Positions 1 through 9,342 of a stretch of 64,000 bases of DNA are shown one piece after another. Numbering within the stretch: the stretch's first letter is position 1; every line of letters starts with the position of its first letter. This DNA comes from G963665925 sp963676345. GTDB lineage: Bacteria; Bacillota; Clostridia; Peptostreptococcales; Acidaminobacteraceae. The stretch lies in the NCBI GenBank assembly GCA_963676345.2, contig CAXXTS010000002.1, positions 620,001-684,000 of the forward strand. Direction: 5' to 3'. Position numbers and translations under genes: made by a program. The notes under the pieces were generated by a model, which was not told where the DNA came from, did not search any database, and saw only the letters and a program-made list of their open reading frames with translations.

Positions 1-1373
1 TCATTGGTTCCAATACTAAAGAAGTCAACATGATTTGCAAATAAATCAGCCATGACTGCTGTTGACGGAATTTCCACCATGATGCCCAACTCAATTTGCG
101 CGTCAAATGCAGTGCCTTCTGCCTTTAACTGCTCCATTTCATCAAGAACCAGTTCCTTTGCCTTTAAAAACTCTTCAACCGTTGCGATCATTGGGAACAT
201 GACTTTTATTTTCCCAAAAGCACTCGCGCGTAAAATGGCGCGAAGCTGGGTTCTGAATAGTGCCGTGTCATCCAGACAAATACGGATGGCTCTGTAGCCT
301 AAAAACGGATTCATCTCTTCATTGATATTCAAATATGGAATTTGCTTGTCTCCGCCTGCATCAAGTGTTCTAACGATCAGTGGTCTACCCTGTAGCTTTT
401 CAGCTGCCTTTTTATAAGACTCGAACTGTTCGTCTTCAGTTGGCGCTTTTTCACGGTCCATAAATAGGAATTCACTTCTAAAGAGGCCAACCCCTTCCCC
501 GTCATGCTCTATAACGAGGTCTGCTTCTTCTGGCTTGGCAATATTACATGCAATTTCGACACTTACACCGTCTGATGTTACACTCTCAAGGCCACGCACC
601 GCTTCATTAGCTCGATGTTCTTCCCGTTCAACCTTCAGCTTTTCTTCAAAAGCTTCAAGGGTTTTATCGTCCGGGTTAATATGAATTTCACCCGTCATGC
701 CGTCAAATGCAATTTGTAAATTCTCACTTTCTTCCATCTGAGCTTTAACTGCTTCACAAAGACCTTCTGCACCCACCAGTGCTGGAATGCCCATGGTTCT
801 TGCAATAATAGCTGAATGAGAGGTTTTGTTTCCTTCTTCTGTGATAAAGCCCAAAACCGTATCCCGATCAAGCTGCGCTGTATCGGAAGGGGTTAAGTCT
901 TCTGCAACGATAATCACGGGGTGATCCCCCATGGCTTCTGTCCCTGTTGCAACGCCCAGCACATTTTTGATAAGGCGCGAGGAAACATCTTTTAAATCTG
1001 CTGCTCTCGCAGCTAAGTATTCGTTGTCCATTGCTTCAAAAATAGCGACAAACTCTTCTGTTACCGTCTGAATTATATATTCTGAACAAATCAGGTCTTT
1101 TTCAACCTGACTTTTTATCTTTCCAATCCATTCTGGGTCATCCATTAATAAAATATGCGCATCAAAAACCTGCGCTTCTTCTTCGCCCATTGTTTGAAGT
1201 GCCTTGTCTTTAATACTTTCAAGTTGTTCTTTTGACTGACTTACGGCCTGTTCTAACTTGCTCAGTTCTGCCTCTGCGTTTTCGATTTTTTTCTTTTCTA
1301 TAGTCAGTTCGTTTTGTCCCCATAAGAGGACTGATCCAATTGCAATACCTTCTGAAGCCGGTATACCTTTCAT
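1..1373 (-). CDS. ptsI: PTS enzyme I (PEP-protein phosphotransferase), partial
   Basis: Cytoplasmic enzyme I of the sugar phosphotransferase system, which passes phosphate from PEP to HPr. The reading frame starts at ATG 1373 behind AAGGAGGG (MKGIPASEGIAIGS) and runs off the left edge after about 457 codons, where DFFSIGTN, part of the C-terminal PEP-binding domain, is still in frame. The family is about 570 aa, so about 110 residues are outside. The phospho-histidine loop GNKTSHSAIIARTMGIPALV is present. It is the last visible gene of the fructose operon, 109 bp after IIBC. No HPr gene is seen in the window. Identity is firm. Confidence 0.95.
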   Translation of the reverse strand, partial: MKGIPASEGIAIGSVLLWGQNELTIEKKKIENAEAELSKLEQAVSQSKEQLESIKDKALQTMGEEEAQVFDAHILLMDDPEWIGKIKSQVEKDLICSEYIIQTVTEEFVAIFEAMDNEYLAARAADLKDVSSRLIKNVLGVATGTEAMGDHPVIIVAEDLTPSDTAQLDRDTVLGFITEEGNKTSHSAIIARTMGIPALVGAEGLCEAVKAQMEESENLQIAFDGMTGEIHINPDDKTLEAFEEKLKVEREEHRANEAVRGLESVTSDGVSVEIACNIAKPEEADLVIEHDGEGVGLFRSEFLFMDREKAPTEDEQFESYKKAAEKLQGRPLIVRTLDAGGDKQIPYLNINEEMNPFLGYRAIRICLDDTALFRTQLRAILRASAFGKIKVMFPMIATVEEFLKAKELVLDEMEQLKAEGTAFDAQIELGIMVEIPSTAVMADLFANHVDFFSIGTN

Positions 1374-1482
1374 GCTTTCCCTCCTTAAGGGACATGCAGC
1401 ATGGTTCATAAAACGACTGGACCATGCTGCACAATAATTCTAATTGAGCCAATTTGGAGTACTTGTAATACAAAATACGAGA

Positions 1483-2850
1483 TTAAGCAACTTCCTTTTT
1501 AATCACTGAAAGCAGTCCAGCAGTTACTGCTGTACCTACAGCAATACTTATAATATACATCAGTAAATTACTTACTGCGTTTGGAATAACAAGGACGAAA
1601 ATGCCACCATGCGGTACTGCAAGTCCACAATTAAAGAGCATTGACAGTGCGCCTGTTACTGCTGAACCAGCCATGATAGATGGAATAACACGTGCTGGGT
1701 CCGCTGCTGCGAACGGGATAGCACCTTCTGTAATAAAAGATATACCCATTGCCCATGCGGCCTTACCAGCTTCTACTTCTTGCTGCGTAAATTTATTTTT
1801 TGCTACGACAGTTGCAAGAGCAATCCCCAGTGGTGGTACCATACCTGCAGCCATTACTGCAGCCATGATTGGTGATGTTTGACCAGCAACCAGTGTGCCT
1901 ACACCAAATGCATATGCCGCCTTATTAACAGGACCGCCCATATCGAATGCCATCATCAGACCAATAATAAGTCCCAAGATAACAGAGTTTGTTCCACTCA
2001 TGCCGTTCAAGAAGTTATTCATGCCTGTATTGATTGCTGCAACTGGTTTACCAATGATATAAATCATAGCAAGACCTGTAATCAGTGTAGAAAATACCGG
2101 CAGTACCAGTACTGGCATAAGACCAGCAAGGGATTTCGGTAGCTTAATTGTCTTTTTAAGGAACTCAACTGTATAACCAGCAAGGAAACCTGCAATCAGT
2201 CCACCAAGGAAACCTGACCCGATTGAACCTGCCAACATACCACCAACCATACCAGGTACAAGACCAGGACGATCTGCAATCGAGAATGCAATATATCCAG
2301 CAAGAATAGGTACCATAAGTGCAAATGCAGAGCCACCACCAATGTTCATCAGTGCCGCTGCAAGTGTGCCTTCTTCTTTAAAGGCTTCAATACCAAATAC
2401 AAAAGATAGTGCGATGAGAATACCACCCGCAACAACAAACGGAATCATAAATGATACGCCTGTCATGAGGTGCTTGTATGCCCCTTTACGCTCTCCGCTT
2501 CGCTCAGCCTTGAGTTCGCTTACACTTTCAGACAAGTCGCCGCCCATAACTTTTGCGTTTTTCGCTTTTTCAATAAGACCAGCTGCATTTTTTATAGCTT
2601 CTGCAACGGGTACTTCAACTACTTTTTTACCTGCAAATCTTTCTTTAGGTACATTTGTATCAGCCGCAATAATAACTGCGTCTGCCTGCTTGATGTCTTC
2701 AGCAGTCAGTTCATTTTCAGCACCTACGGATCCTCTTGTTTCAACCTTCATTGAAATATTCATTTCAGTGGCTGCAATTTGAAGTGCTTCAGCTGCCATA
2801 TAAGTATGTGCAATACCTGTCGGACACGCCGTAACCGCAACAATTTTCAT
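1483..2850 (-). CDS. fruA: PTS fructose transporter subunit IIBC
   Basis: Membrane component that imports fructose and phosphorylates it to fructose-1-phosphate. Residues 1-100 are a fructose-type IIB domain starting MKIVAVTACPTGIAHTYMAA, with the phospho-cysteine at residue 9. After a charged linker (about 100-125) comes a IIC domain with about 9-10 hydrophobic segments and the GGPVNKAAYAFG loop. At 455 aa it is the usual length for a IIBC fusion lacking IIA, which is encoded separately just upstream. The start is fixed by AAAAGGAGGTATCCTGA before ATG. The neighbouring 1-phosphofructokinase supports fructose rather than mannitol as the substrate. Confidence 0.93.
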   Translation of the reverse strand: MKIVAVTACPTGIAHTYMAAEALQIAATEMNISMKVETRGSVGAENELTAEDIKQADAVIIAADTNVPKERFAGKKVVEVPVAEAIKNAAGLIEKAKNAKVMGGDLSESVSELKAERSGERKGAYKHLMTGVSFMIPFVVAGGILIALSFVFGIEAFKEEGTLAAALMNIGGGSAFALMVPILAGYIAFSIADRPGLVPGMVGGMLAGSIGSGFLGGLIAGFLAGYTVEFLKKTIKLPKSLAGLMPVLVLPVFSTLITGLAMIYIIGKPVAAINTGMNNFLNGMSGTNSVILGLIIGLMMAFDMGGPVNKAAYAFGVGTLVAGQTSPIMAAVMAAGMVPPLGIALATVVAKNKFTQQEVEAGKAAWAMGISFITEGAIPFAAADPARVIPSIMAGSAVTGALSMLFNCGLAVPHGGIFVLVIPNAVSNLLMYIISIAVGTAVTAGLLSVIKKEVA

Positions 2851-2909
2851 TCAGGATACCTCCTTTTACGATTCTTACTCACTTTAACCCCAGTAGTAAA
2901 ATATAATTC

Positions 2910-3350
2910 CTAAGCAATGATTTCTATGACTTTTTCATAGCTTTCAGCAGCCATAAGCTGTTCTCTTGTTTCCTTATGCATCAGTTTTCTTGAAAGCAGT
3001 CCAAGAATTTTTAGATGGTCTTCATTTGCCGATTCAGGCACTGCCACCATAAAGAACAAGTATGCGGGTTCTCCATCCATACTTTCATAGTCAACGCCCG
3101 CCTCGCTGCGCGCAAATACGAGTGACGGTACCTTGACGCCCTTGCTTTTTCCGTGCGGGATAGCGATACCCATGCCAATGCCTGTTGAGTATTCTGCTTC
3201 CCTTGCAAAAACTGCATCGAGGAATGCCGCTTTATTGATAAGCTTGCCTGCAGTGTCAAGCTGTTCAACCATTTCTTTAATAACTTCGTCTTTTGTTGTT
3301 GCCTTTAGTGCATCTATCATTAAGTCTTTTGTAAATAGTTCTTGAATCAT
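2910..3350 (-). CDS. PTS fructose-type IIA component
   Basis: Cytoplasmic IIA protein of the fructose/mannitol family that carries phosphate from HPr to IIB. It is 146 aa, a single domain. The active-site histidine lies in GIGMGIAIPHGKS (around residue 66), and the spacing matches the PTS EIIA type-2 domain. It sits between fruK and IIBC with 59-61 bp gaps, so IIA is a free-standing gene rather than the N-terminus of a IIABC fusion. GGAGG precedes the ATG. The fructose assignment comes from the operon. Confidence 0.92.
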   Translation of the reverse strand: MIQELFTKDLMIDALKATTKDEVIKEMVEQLDTAGKLINKAAFLDAVFAREAEYSTGIGMGIAIPHGKSKGVKVPSLVFARSEAGVDYESMDGEPAYLFFMVAVPESANEDHLKILGLLSRKLMHKETREQLMAAESYEKVIEIIA

Positions 3351-3411
3351 TTTAACGCCTCCAATTTTTAAAAGGTATTCTATAACAGCTTATAGACTCA
3401 GACACATTGTC

Positions 3412-4347
3412 TTATAAGTCTTTCAAACTGACCTGTTTTGCAATTTCCCCGATTTTATCAACACTGCATTGAATCGGGCCATCTGTTGAAATACGAGCGA
3501 TAGCTGCTGCTGTTGCAAACTTAAGCATGTCTTCTTCGCTCTGTTTTTTATGAAGGGCAACCGCCAACGCAGCTACCATTGAATCGCCTGCACCTACAGT
3601 GGACTTGACCTCTGTTTTAATAGGTGCAACACGTATTGCACGATGCTTTGTAATCCAGAGTGCACCGTCTTCTCCAAGAGAGACCAGTGCGCCCATCTTA
3701 ATTTTTCCGGTTTCAATCAGTTCACGTATATACTGGATGACATCCTCATCTGTTTCAAAAGGCCTCTTTGCAAAATCAGAAAGCTCATGAATGTTGGGTT
3801 TAATGATGTCAGGCGATGCATTTAGGGCTTCGTAAAGCTTTTCACCTTCTGTATCCAGAATGACAAGCGCCCCTTTTGAGGATGCAATTTCAATAAGCTT
3901 TGGATAAAGCTTTAAACTCAGTCCCGGAAGCAGGCTCCCGCTTAAAACGAGTATATCGCTTTGCTTAATGTCATCTGCAATCAGGTTTATTACTTGGTCT
4001 TCACAAGCTGCATGTGCTGCAGGTCCCGGTTCGTTGATGTCTGTATGTGTTTGATTCACAGAATCGACGATTTTCAAATTCGTACGCGTTTCCTCTGATA
4101 CCTCAATATACTTAAAGACAATATCTTCATCTTCCATTGTCTTCTTTATAAAACCGCCCACTCTGCCACCGATGATTGCATATGAAGTGCTTTCATGCCC
4201 CATGGCCTTGATTGCATGCGATACATTTATCCCTTTACCGCCAGCATCGGTGCGAATTTCTCGAACACGATTTACGCGATCCAGTGTGAAATCATCCACA
4301 TGAATCGTTTTATCAACTGCTGGATTCAGGGTGACCGTTAGAATCAA
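3412..4347 (-). CDS. fruK: 1-phosphofructokinase
   Basis: PfkB-family kinase that converts fructose-1-phosphate to fructose-1,6-bisphosphate. Typical family marks are the N-terminus ILTVTLNPAVDKTIHV, the glycine loop GGKGINVSHAI and the C-terminal anion hole/base STVGAGDSMVAAL. The frame is open from GTG 4356, but that codon lies inside the AAGGAAGGTGA ribosome-binding site. I therefore place the start at TTG 4347 (311 aa; TTG 4350 is the alternative), which gives the usual MI-TVTLNPA start. It overlaps the end of fruR by about 35 bp, implying translational coupling. Confidence 0.92.
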   Translation of the reverse strand: MILTVTLNPAVDKTIHVDDFTLDRVNRVREIRTDAGGKGINVSHAIKAMGHESTSYAIIGGRVGGFIKKTMEDEDIVFKYIEVSEETRTNLKIVDSVNQTHTDINEPGPAAHAACEDQVINLIADDIKQSDILVLSGSLLPGLSLKLYPKLIEIASSKGALVILDTEGEKLYEALNASPDIIKPNIHELSDFAKRPFETDEDVIQYIRELIETGKIKMGALVSLGEDGALWITKHRAIRVAPIKTEVKSTVGAGDSMVAALAVALHKKQSEEDMLKFATAAAIARISTDGPIQCSVDKIGEIAKQVSLKDL

Positions 4348-5116
4348 CAAAATCACCTTCCTTTAGTATTAACTCTACATCCATCTTTTCATACTGATGG
4401 ATTAAACTTTCATCTATTCCCGCGTCAGTAATGATACCCTCGAGGTCACTAAACTGTGCTACTCTACATAATGCGCGTTTGTTGAACTTGGTATGATCTG
4501 CTACAACAAATGCCCGGTGTGCGATTTCAAGCATGGCTTTCTTAGAACTTGCTTCAATTAGGTTAGGTGTCATCACACCGCCTTCTGCACTAATGGCATT
4601 GATGCCGACAAAAGCCATATCCACTCGAAATTGTTTTAAGACCGCTTCCGTAATTGGACCAACCAAGGCTCTTGTGTTCCAGCGAATGGTGCCACCTGTA
4701 AGAATGACATCGATGTCTGCATTGTCTTCAAGAGCTTCTGCAATATCTAGCGCATTGGTGATAACTGTCAGCTTTTCCGCACTCAGGTGCTTAGCAATTT
4801 GAAGTGTTGTAGTGCCACCGTCTAATACAATGGTGGTTCCGCTTTTCACTAGGGATGCTGCAACCTTTCCGATTTGGATTTTTTCTTCAAGATACTTGTC
4901 TGACTTCTCTAGGAATGTCGGTTCAGTATCATTCTCCTCAATCGGTAAAGCACCGCCATGTGTGCGGATCAACTCACCGCGTTTATCGAGCTCTGCAATG
5001 TCACGTCTAATAGTTGGTTCTGAAACACCAAGCATTTCAGCAAGTTGAAGTGTTTTTACTTTACCTCTATCTTTCAATATTTTAATTATTTCTCTATGTC
5101 TCTCTTCTACAAACAT
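4313..5116 (-). CDS. fruR: DeoR-family fructose operon regulator
   Basis: Transcription factor expected to control the operon it heads. The N-terminal DeoR winged helix (residues 1-57, with VSEPTIRRDIAELDKRG as recognition helix region) is followed by a sugar-phosphate sensor domain with GGTTTLQIAKHL and VADHTKFNKRA. A first ATG at 5122 abuts the GGAGG, whereas ATG 5116 has 6-nt spacing, so 5116 (MFVEERHREIIKIL, 267 aa) is preferred. The ligand is probably fructose-1-phosphate, by analogy with other DeoR/FruR proteins. The promoter and a palindromic candidate operator lie directly upstream. Confidence 0.9.
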   Translation of the reverse strand: MFVEERHREIIKILKDRGKVKTLQLAEMLGVSEPTIRRDIAELDKRGELIRTHGGALPIEENDTEPTFLEKSDKYLEEKIQIGKVAASLVKSGTTIVLDGGTTTLQIAKHLSAEKLTVITNALDIAEALEDNADIDVILTGGTIRWNTRALVGPITEAVLKQFRVDMAFVGINAISAEGGVMTPNLIEASSKKAMLEIAHRAFVVADHTKFNKRALCRVAQFSDLEGIITDAGIDESLIHQYEKMDVELILKEGDFVDSNGHPESSS

Positions 5117-5171
5117 ATGCATCCTCCATGATCGTTTTATTTATATATCTATTGTATACGATTCGATCACG

Positions 5172-5198
5172 AACGAAAATGATCATTTTGTTTTGTTC
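5172..5198. promoter_or_regulatory. Palindromic candidate operator in the fru leader
   Basis: AATGATCATT (5178-5187) is a perfect palindrome located just downstream of the predicted transcription start, flanked by CGAAC on one side and GTTCG on the other. Related GATCA/CGAAAA words recur at 5220-5226 and 5328-5342. Position and symmetry fit a repressor site, probably for FruR; this is inferred from position only. Confidence 0.55.
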
Positions 5199-5240
5199 GA
5201 TTTCATTATAGTTCATATATGATCATTAGTCAACGTTTTC
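5198..5240 (-). promoter_or_regulatory. Sigma-A promoter of the fructose operon
   Basis: On the minus strand, TTGACT (5228-5233) and a perfect TATAAT (5205-5210) are separated by exactly 17 bp, with transcription predicted to start near 5198. This is about 80 bp before the fruR start codon. It is among the best-formed housekeeping promoters in the window. Confidence 0.85.
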
Positions 5241-5473
5241 CTGATTATTTATTTTCGTTTACTGCGTTTTAACATCAAAACAATCATAAACAATCACTCC
5301 CAACCCATCAATAATGGCCCTTTAACCGATCATATACGAAAATACAAAATTGTATTTTCCACTATATAATGCGTATTTGATCACTTTCTTTATCAATTTA
5401 TTACCCTATGCGCAATAATCTAATAACAGATTTGGGATGATTTGCATATCTTTATAAAACTTATAAGTGGGCA

Positions 5474-5554
5474 TAAAAAACCCGCGACTTGTCATAAGAA
5501 GAAGTAGCCTCTTTATATAGAGACGCCTATCCAACCGACAGTTCGCGGGCTTAT
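5474..5554 (-). terminator. Nested-hairpin terminator after the activator gene
   Basis: On the minus strand, CCCGCGAACTGTC pairs with GACAAGTCGCGGG (two mismatches) and is followed by TTTTTT. The long loop contains a second near-palindrome, GGCGTCTC-TATATA-AAGAGGC. It ends the transcript of the dehydratase/activator pair about 130 bp after the last stop codon. The rest of 5241-5686 holds only AT-rich sequence with scattered GATCA words. Confidence 0.7.
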
Positions 5555-5686
5555 ATAGTGATTTGAATTATGCAGTTTTTCAGTTGCCACTTTCATCTAA
5601 CTGCCTTTTCAGATCATGACTTACTAAAAGCGGATGAGAATGGACTTATAGATGTTATCAATCTATTCAATATGATTGAACGCGCT

Positions 5687-6463
5687 TTAATACACGTGAT
5701 TGGCTTTCATATAGCCAATTTTAGCAGCACCAATTGCACCGGCAAACTGCGCATGCTCATGGGTCACCACTTCAAGACCAAGACATCGTTCCAGTTCTGT
5801 GCGCATAATGCCGAACTGAGCCAGTCCCCCGCTGAAAAAAATGCGGCCTTCAAGGGGAAGACGCTTGGCAAAAATAGCCGTTCGATCACAGATCGAGGCT
5901 ATCACACCCCTGGCGATACTGTCTCCGCCAATATCATTGGCAAGCAAGCTGATGACTTCACTTTCAGCAAATACGGTACACATACTGCTGATTTTTGTCG
6001 GCTCAGCATGGCTCACAAATGCGTCCAGATCGAATAGATCTTGATGGAGCAGTCGCATGATCACCTCAACAAAGCGCCCTGTCCCAGCAGCACACTTGTC
6101 ATTCATCAGAAAATCTTTAATATTCTTGTCCCTATCAAGCAGTATAACCTTACTGTCTTGACCCCCAATATCGATCACTGCGCTAATTTCACCGGCTAGT
6201 TCAGCTGCACCTTTTCCATGACAGGTGATTTCGGTGATACGCTTGTCTGCTTCAGGCAGAAGATCACGCCCATAACCAGTCGTTACCGTGTATACGGACT
6301 TGCCTGAACGCTGGGCCTGGGTATTCAATGTCTCGTAAACATGCTTGATGGTCCGTTTTGGATTAGCACCCGTTGGAACTAGGACGCTCTGAACAACCTC
6401 TGTCCCATCAAAGAGTACACCCTTTGTCGTGGAAGAGCCTGAGTCTATGCCTATACTATACAT
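5687..6463 (-). CDS. Acyl-CoA dehydratase activase (HgdC/BadF-type ATPase)
   Basis: ATP-driven electron-transfer activator of the ASKHA fold. The phosphate-binding loop IGIDSGSSTTKGVL is at the N-terminus, DIGGQDSKVI is the second phosphate loop, and NDKCAAGTGRF supplies the cysteine that bridges a [4Fe-4S] cluster at the dimer interface; a second cysteine is in SSMCTVFAESEV. At 258 aa it has the length of HgdC or YjiL. It lies 12 bp after the dehydratase-like gene, so the two are co-transcribed. It would reduce that partner by ATP hydrolysis. No CoA-transferase or acyl-CoA dehydrogenase lies nearby, so a fermentation role is not shown. Confidence 0.9.
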   Translation of the reverse strand: MYSIGIDSGSSTTKGVLFDGTEVVQSVLVPTGANPKRTIKHVYETLNTQAQRSGKSVYTVTTGYGRDLLPEADKRITEITCHGKGAAELAGEISAVIDIGGQDSKVILLDRDKNIKDFLMNDKCAAGTGRFVEVIMRLLHQDLFDLDAFVSHAEPTKISSMCTVFAESEVISLLANDIGGDSIARGVIASICDRTAIFAKRLPLEGRIFFSGGLAQFGIMRTELERCLGLEVVTHEHAQFAGAIGAAKIGYMKANHVY

Positions 6464-6475
6464 GTCAACCTCTTC

Positions 6476-7631
6476 TTAAAGCATTTCAATAAACGCAGCC
6501 ATACGTGTATTAAGCTGACCAATGTCTGATGTTGAGTAATCTGTTTCAACACTGATATACGGCTTGCCTTTTTTATCATTTACAAAACGTTTAACATTCA
6601 TTGTTTCAACTGCATAGGTATGACAGGCTTGAAGAATTACGTCTACAACTGCATCGACCTGATATTCGTCCATAGCGCGGTCAAGCAGCTTAAAGCGGTT
6701 GTCATTTGGCGACATACAAGAACATCCAATTTTTAAGTACTTTTGAGCAAGTGCTTCGTAAACATCATCAATAGACTCATCTACATTGTCTTCAATTGCC
6801 TTTGCACCCATACAGTTTTCATAAAATACGACTGTAGCGCCATTGTCTTCAATTGCCTTAACCACTTTTTCTGTGACGCCACCGATTGGACAGCCTGTAA
6901 TAAGTACTCTTGGCTTTCTCTCCAGCTCTTTGCCCGCATCGTATTCCGCTTTAATTTTTTCGGTTAGCGCACTTACATCTTTAATTGTTTCTTCACGGTC
7001 AAACTTGAAAGTACTCCCGTATAGCACTTTTAAAATATCGCCACCGCTAATTGCCGGCGGATTCAACTTGCCCAGTGCGTAGAAATCTTTTAGTGTTTGT
7101 CTTTCTCTATTTTTCAGATTGATAGCAGAACGAATGTCTTCTTCTGAAATAGTCACGTTAAACTGAGTTTCAAGTGTTTCTTTAAATTTAACGATTTCAG
7201 CTTTCCACATTGTATGTGCTTCATCTGTCGTTGGATTATTTGGAAGCTGCATAATATGTACAGGCTTGTACTCACCCATGAGTTCGAACATTTTCTTTTT
7301 ACCGTCACATGTTGTTTCACCCACAACAAGATCACTGAAGAAAAAGTATGGACATTTGTCTGTTTTACCAAATCCATAGCTTGGATTTAATAAGCGGACA
7401 TAGGTTTCTAGGAAGATCTTTCTCTGCTTCACCAACTGTTTCATCTGATGTAGCGCATAGAGATACGGTCGCAGCCCCCATAGCTAGCGGTATTTCCTGT
7501 GGCATAAATGTACAGAATGTACCGATCATTGGTTTGTTTTGATCTTTAAATGCTTTTGCTGCAATAAATCCGTTTCGTCTTGCTTCAGAAAATGCTTCGA
7601 AGATTTCTGGCAGTTCTTTTTTGATTTCCAT
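6476..7631 (-). pseudogene. 2-hydroxyacyl-CoA dehydratase-like / double-cubane-cluster-type protein, frameshifted
   Basis: About 384 codons of a YjiM/HgdB-family iron-sulfur protein, split into two frames. Frame 1 (7631 to about 7382) reads MEIKKELPEIFEAF through LPRNLCPLIKS. It then leaves register at TCCAAGC, where the family expects TCCAGC, that is, one extra A (T at 7381/7382 on the plus strand). Frame 2 resumes as SYGFGKTDKCPYFFFSDLVV and runs to the end at 6476. Conserved cysteines include GTFCTF, NLCP, DKCPY, TTCDGKK and GCSCMS. With its ATPase partner it resembles the double-cubane-cluster reductases as much as true dehydratases. A sequencing error would make it intact; otherwise it is a recent pseudogene. 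Confidence 0.75.
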
Positions 7632-8006
7632 AATAGCCTCCTATATTAGTAGTTTCAAGAGTTTCACTCTATTTAAATATGTCATATATACACAGGGTCT
7701 TCCAATAAAATATTCCACTACTTAATAGGAAGGTATTTAGAATTCTTATAAATACGAAATTCGTTATATTCCAAGATAAATGTGTCTGTTTCCTGACGCC
7801 ATTCCACCTCAAAACGCCTATAAATGGCGAAATCCCGACACATTTTTCAAAATTGTGTCGGGATTTGTACATTACTTAACTCAATTTACTTATAGTATTT
7901 TATGGTCAATTCACACCAAGACATCAGGCCGATATTTTCAAAATCAAATTTCTGAAATGATGCCCCTTCATCTAGTGTACGAATACTGCGTGTGCGAAAG
8001 CAGATC
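7632..8006. other. Intergenic region without a convincing gene
   Basis: This 375-bp gap between two minus-strand genes holds one strong inverted repeat (listed separately) and a weaker one around 7795-7830 (GACGCCATT facing AAATGGCGA). Short open frames here have no family features, no ribosome-binding sites and odd composition, so I do not call them. Confidence 0.6.
7830..7866. terminator. Inverted repeat, probable terminator after the GltD-like gene
   Basis: AAATCCCGACACA and TGTGTCGGGATTT form a perfect 13-bp stem with an 11-nt AT loop. It lies 140 bp downstream of the GltD-like stop codon. The U tract on the minus strand is short, so termination efficiency is uncertain, and the repeat could act in both directions. 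Confidence 0.6.
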
Positions 8007-9281
8007 CTATTCTTCTTCTGATGCACAAACCCTTCCCTTCACATAAGCATCAATGGCCTCAGCAACGCGTTTTGAAAAGGCAACTGCTTCAACCACTGTT
8101 TTAGCCCCAGTCACCACATCACCAGATGCGAAAACCCCCTCGCGCGTAGTTCGACCGCAATCATCGGTGGCGACAAGACCTGTGTTTCCAATTTCTATCC
8201 CCTTGGTGTTGGCAACGATATTTGATTTCGGCCTTGACTTACTGCAATAATCACAGAATCTGCTTCAAAAAGCTCAGGCGTCCCGTCATGGCTTTCATCC
8301 TTAACAATCAGCTTTACCGTTTCACCATCAAGCGTCTTTTCTGTGTGGTAATAGACTACGCCGTCATCTGTAATCTGTTTTGGAGACTTGAAAAACTCAA
8401 ACTGTACACCGTCAAGCTTGGCATATTTTATTTCGTGAAGACTGGCTGGCATATCCGCTTCATCACGTCTATACATAATGGTTACTTCTTTCACACCACG
8501 TCTTACGGCTGTTCGTGCGACATCCATGGCAACATTACCTGCACCAATGATGCATACCTTGCTGCCCAAGCTAAAGCTGGATGGATTTTTAAGGTAGTCT
8601 ATTGCATAGTGGACATGTCCAAGGGACTCTCCTTGAATTCGCATTGGTTTTGGATTCCATACACCTGTCCCAATAAAGGCAGCCTTGTATCCGTCTCTAA
8701 AGAGGTCTTCAATAGTAATAATTGGACCGACCAGGGTATTGGGTCTAATTTTGACCACCTAAATTTATCAGCTGTGCCTTAAGGCGTTCGAGTATATCTT
8801 TAGGGAGTCTGAAAGCGGGTATGCCGTATTGAAGCACACCACCGATTTTATCTCTGTCTTCAAAAATAGTAATATCATAGCCCTTTGATGCCAGTATGAA
8901 GGCAAGGGTTATTCCCGCAGGGCCTGATCCGATAATGGCGACCTTATGTTCAGGATCTTGAACCGGTTTTAACTCCATCATGTTCAAGTAGTATTCAGAA
9001 ATATAGTTTTCTATTGTACTCCAGTGAATGGCATTGCCTTTTCTTCCAAGCACACAGCTGCCCTCACAAAATTTTTCGTGCGGGCAAACAAGCGAGCAGA
9101 CAATCGAAAGCGGGTTGTTTTCAAAAAGCAGTTTACCCGCGTCTTTGATCTCTCCGTCCAGCAGCAGGCTCACCGCTTCGTTGACTGGTGTACCTACTGG
9201 ACACCCCTGCTTACACAATGGATTTTTACACTGCAGACATCGCTTAGCCTCTTCTATAACATGTTGTGCCATTTCTTTCAC
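8007..9281 (-). pseudogene. GltD-like NAD(P)H oxidoreductase (glutamate synthase small-subunit family), two frameshifts
   Basis: About 424 codons of the FAD/[4Fe-4S] family containing GltD, NfnB-type and homotetrameric GltA proteins. N-terminal cysteine motifs CLQCKNPLCKQGCPVG and CSLVCPHEKFCEGSC bind clusters; VAIIGSGPAGIT is the FAD site and VCIIGAGNVAMDVA the NAD(P)H site. Two single-base indels break it. GGTGGTC near 8755 has an extra G (expected L-G-V-K-I-R-P), and GGCCGAAA near 8231 lacks one C (expected Q-G-P-K-S-N). After correction it ends ...VCASEEE at TAG 8007-8009. No GltB or NfnA partner is adjacent, so the substrate is unknown. Confidence 0.75.
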
Positions 9282-9342
9282 TCCTATCTCGTTCTAAATG
9301 AAATGCTCTATGGGGTCAACCTGATCAGCATGCCAAGTCAGG

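Noticed and set aside
1219..1473. 84-aa minus-strand open frame across the ptsI start
   Set aside because: It is out of frame with ptsI, which has a strong ribosome-binding site and clear homology; no family features.
7381..7390. Programmed ribosomal frameshift in the dehydratase-like gene
   Set aside because: A +1 shift would be needed and there is no slippery run, stop-codon context or stimulatory structure; a base insertion explains it better.
7669..7872. 67-aa minus-strand open frame in the gap before the dehydratase-like gene
   Set aside because: No ribosome-binding site, overlaps an inverted repeat, composition not protein-like.
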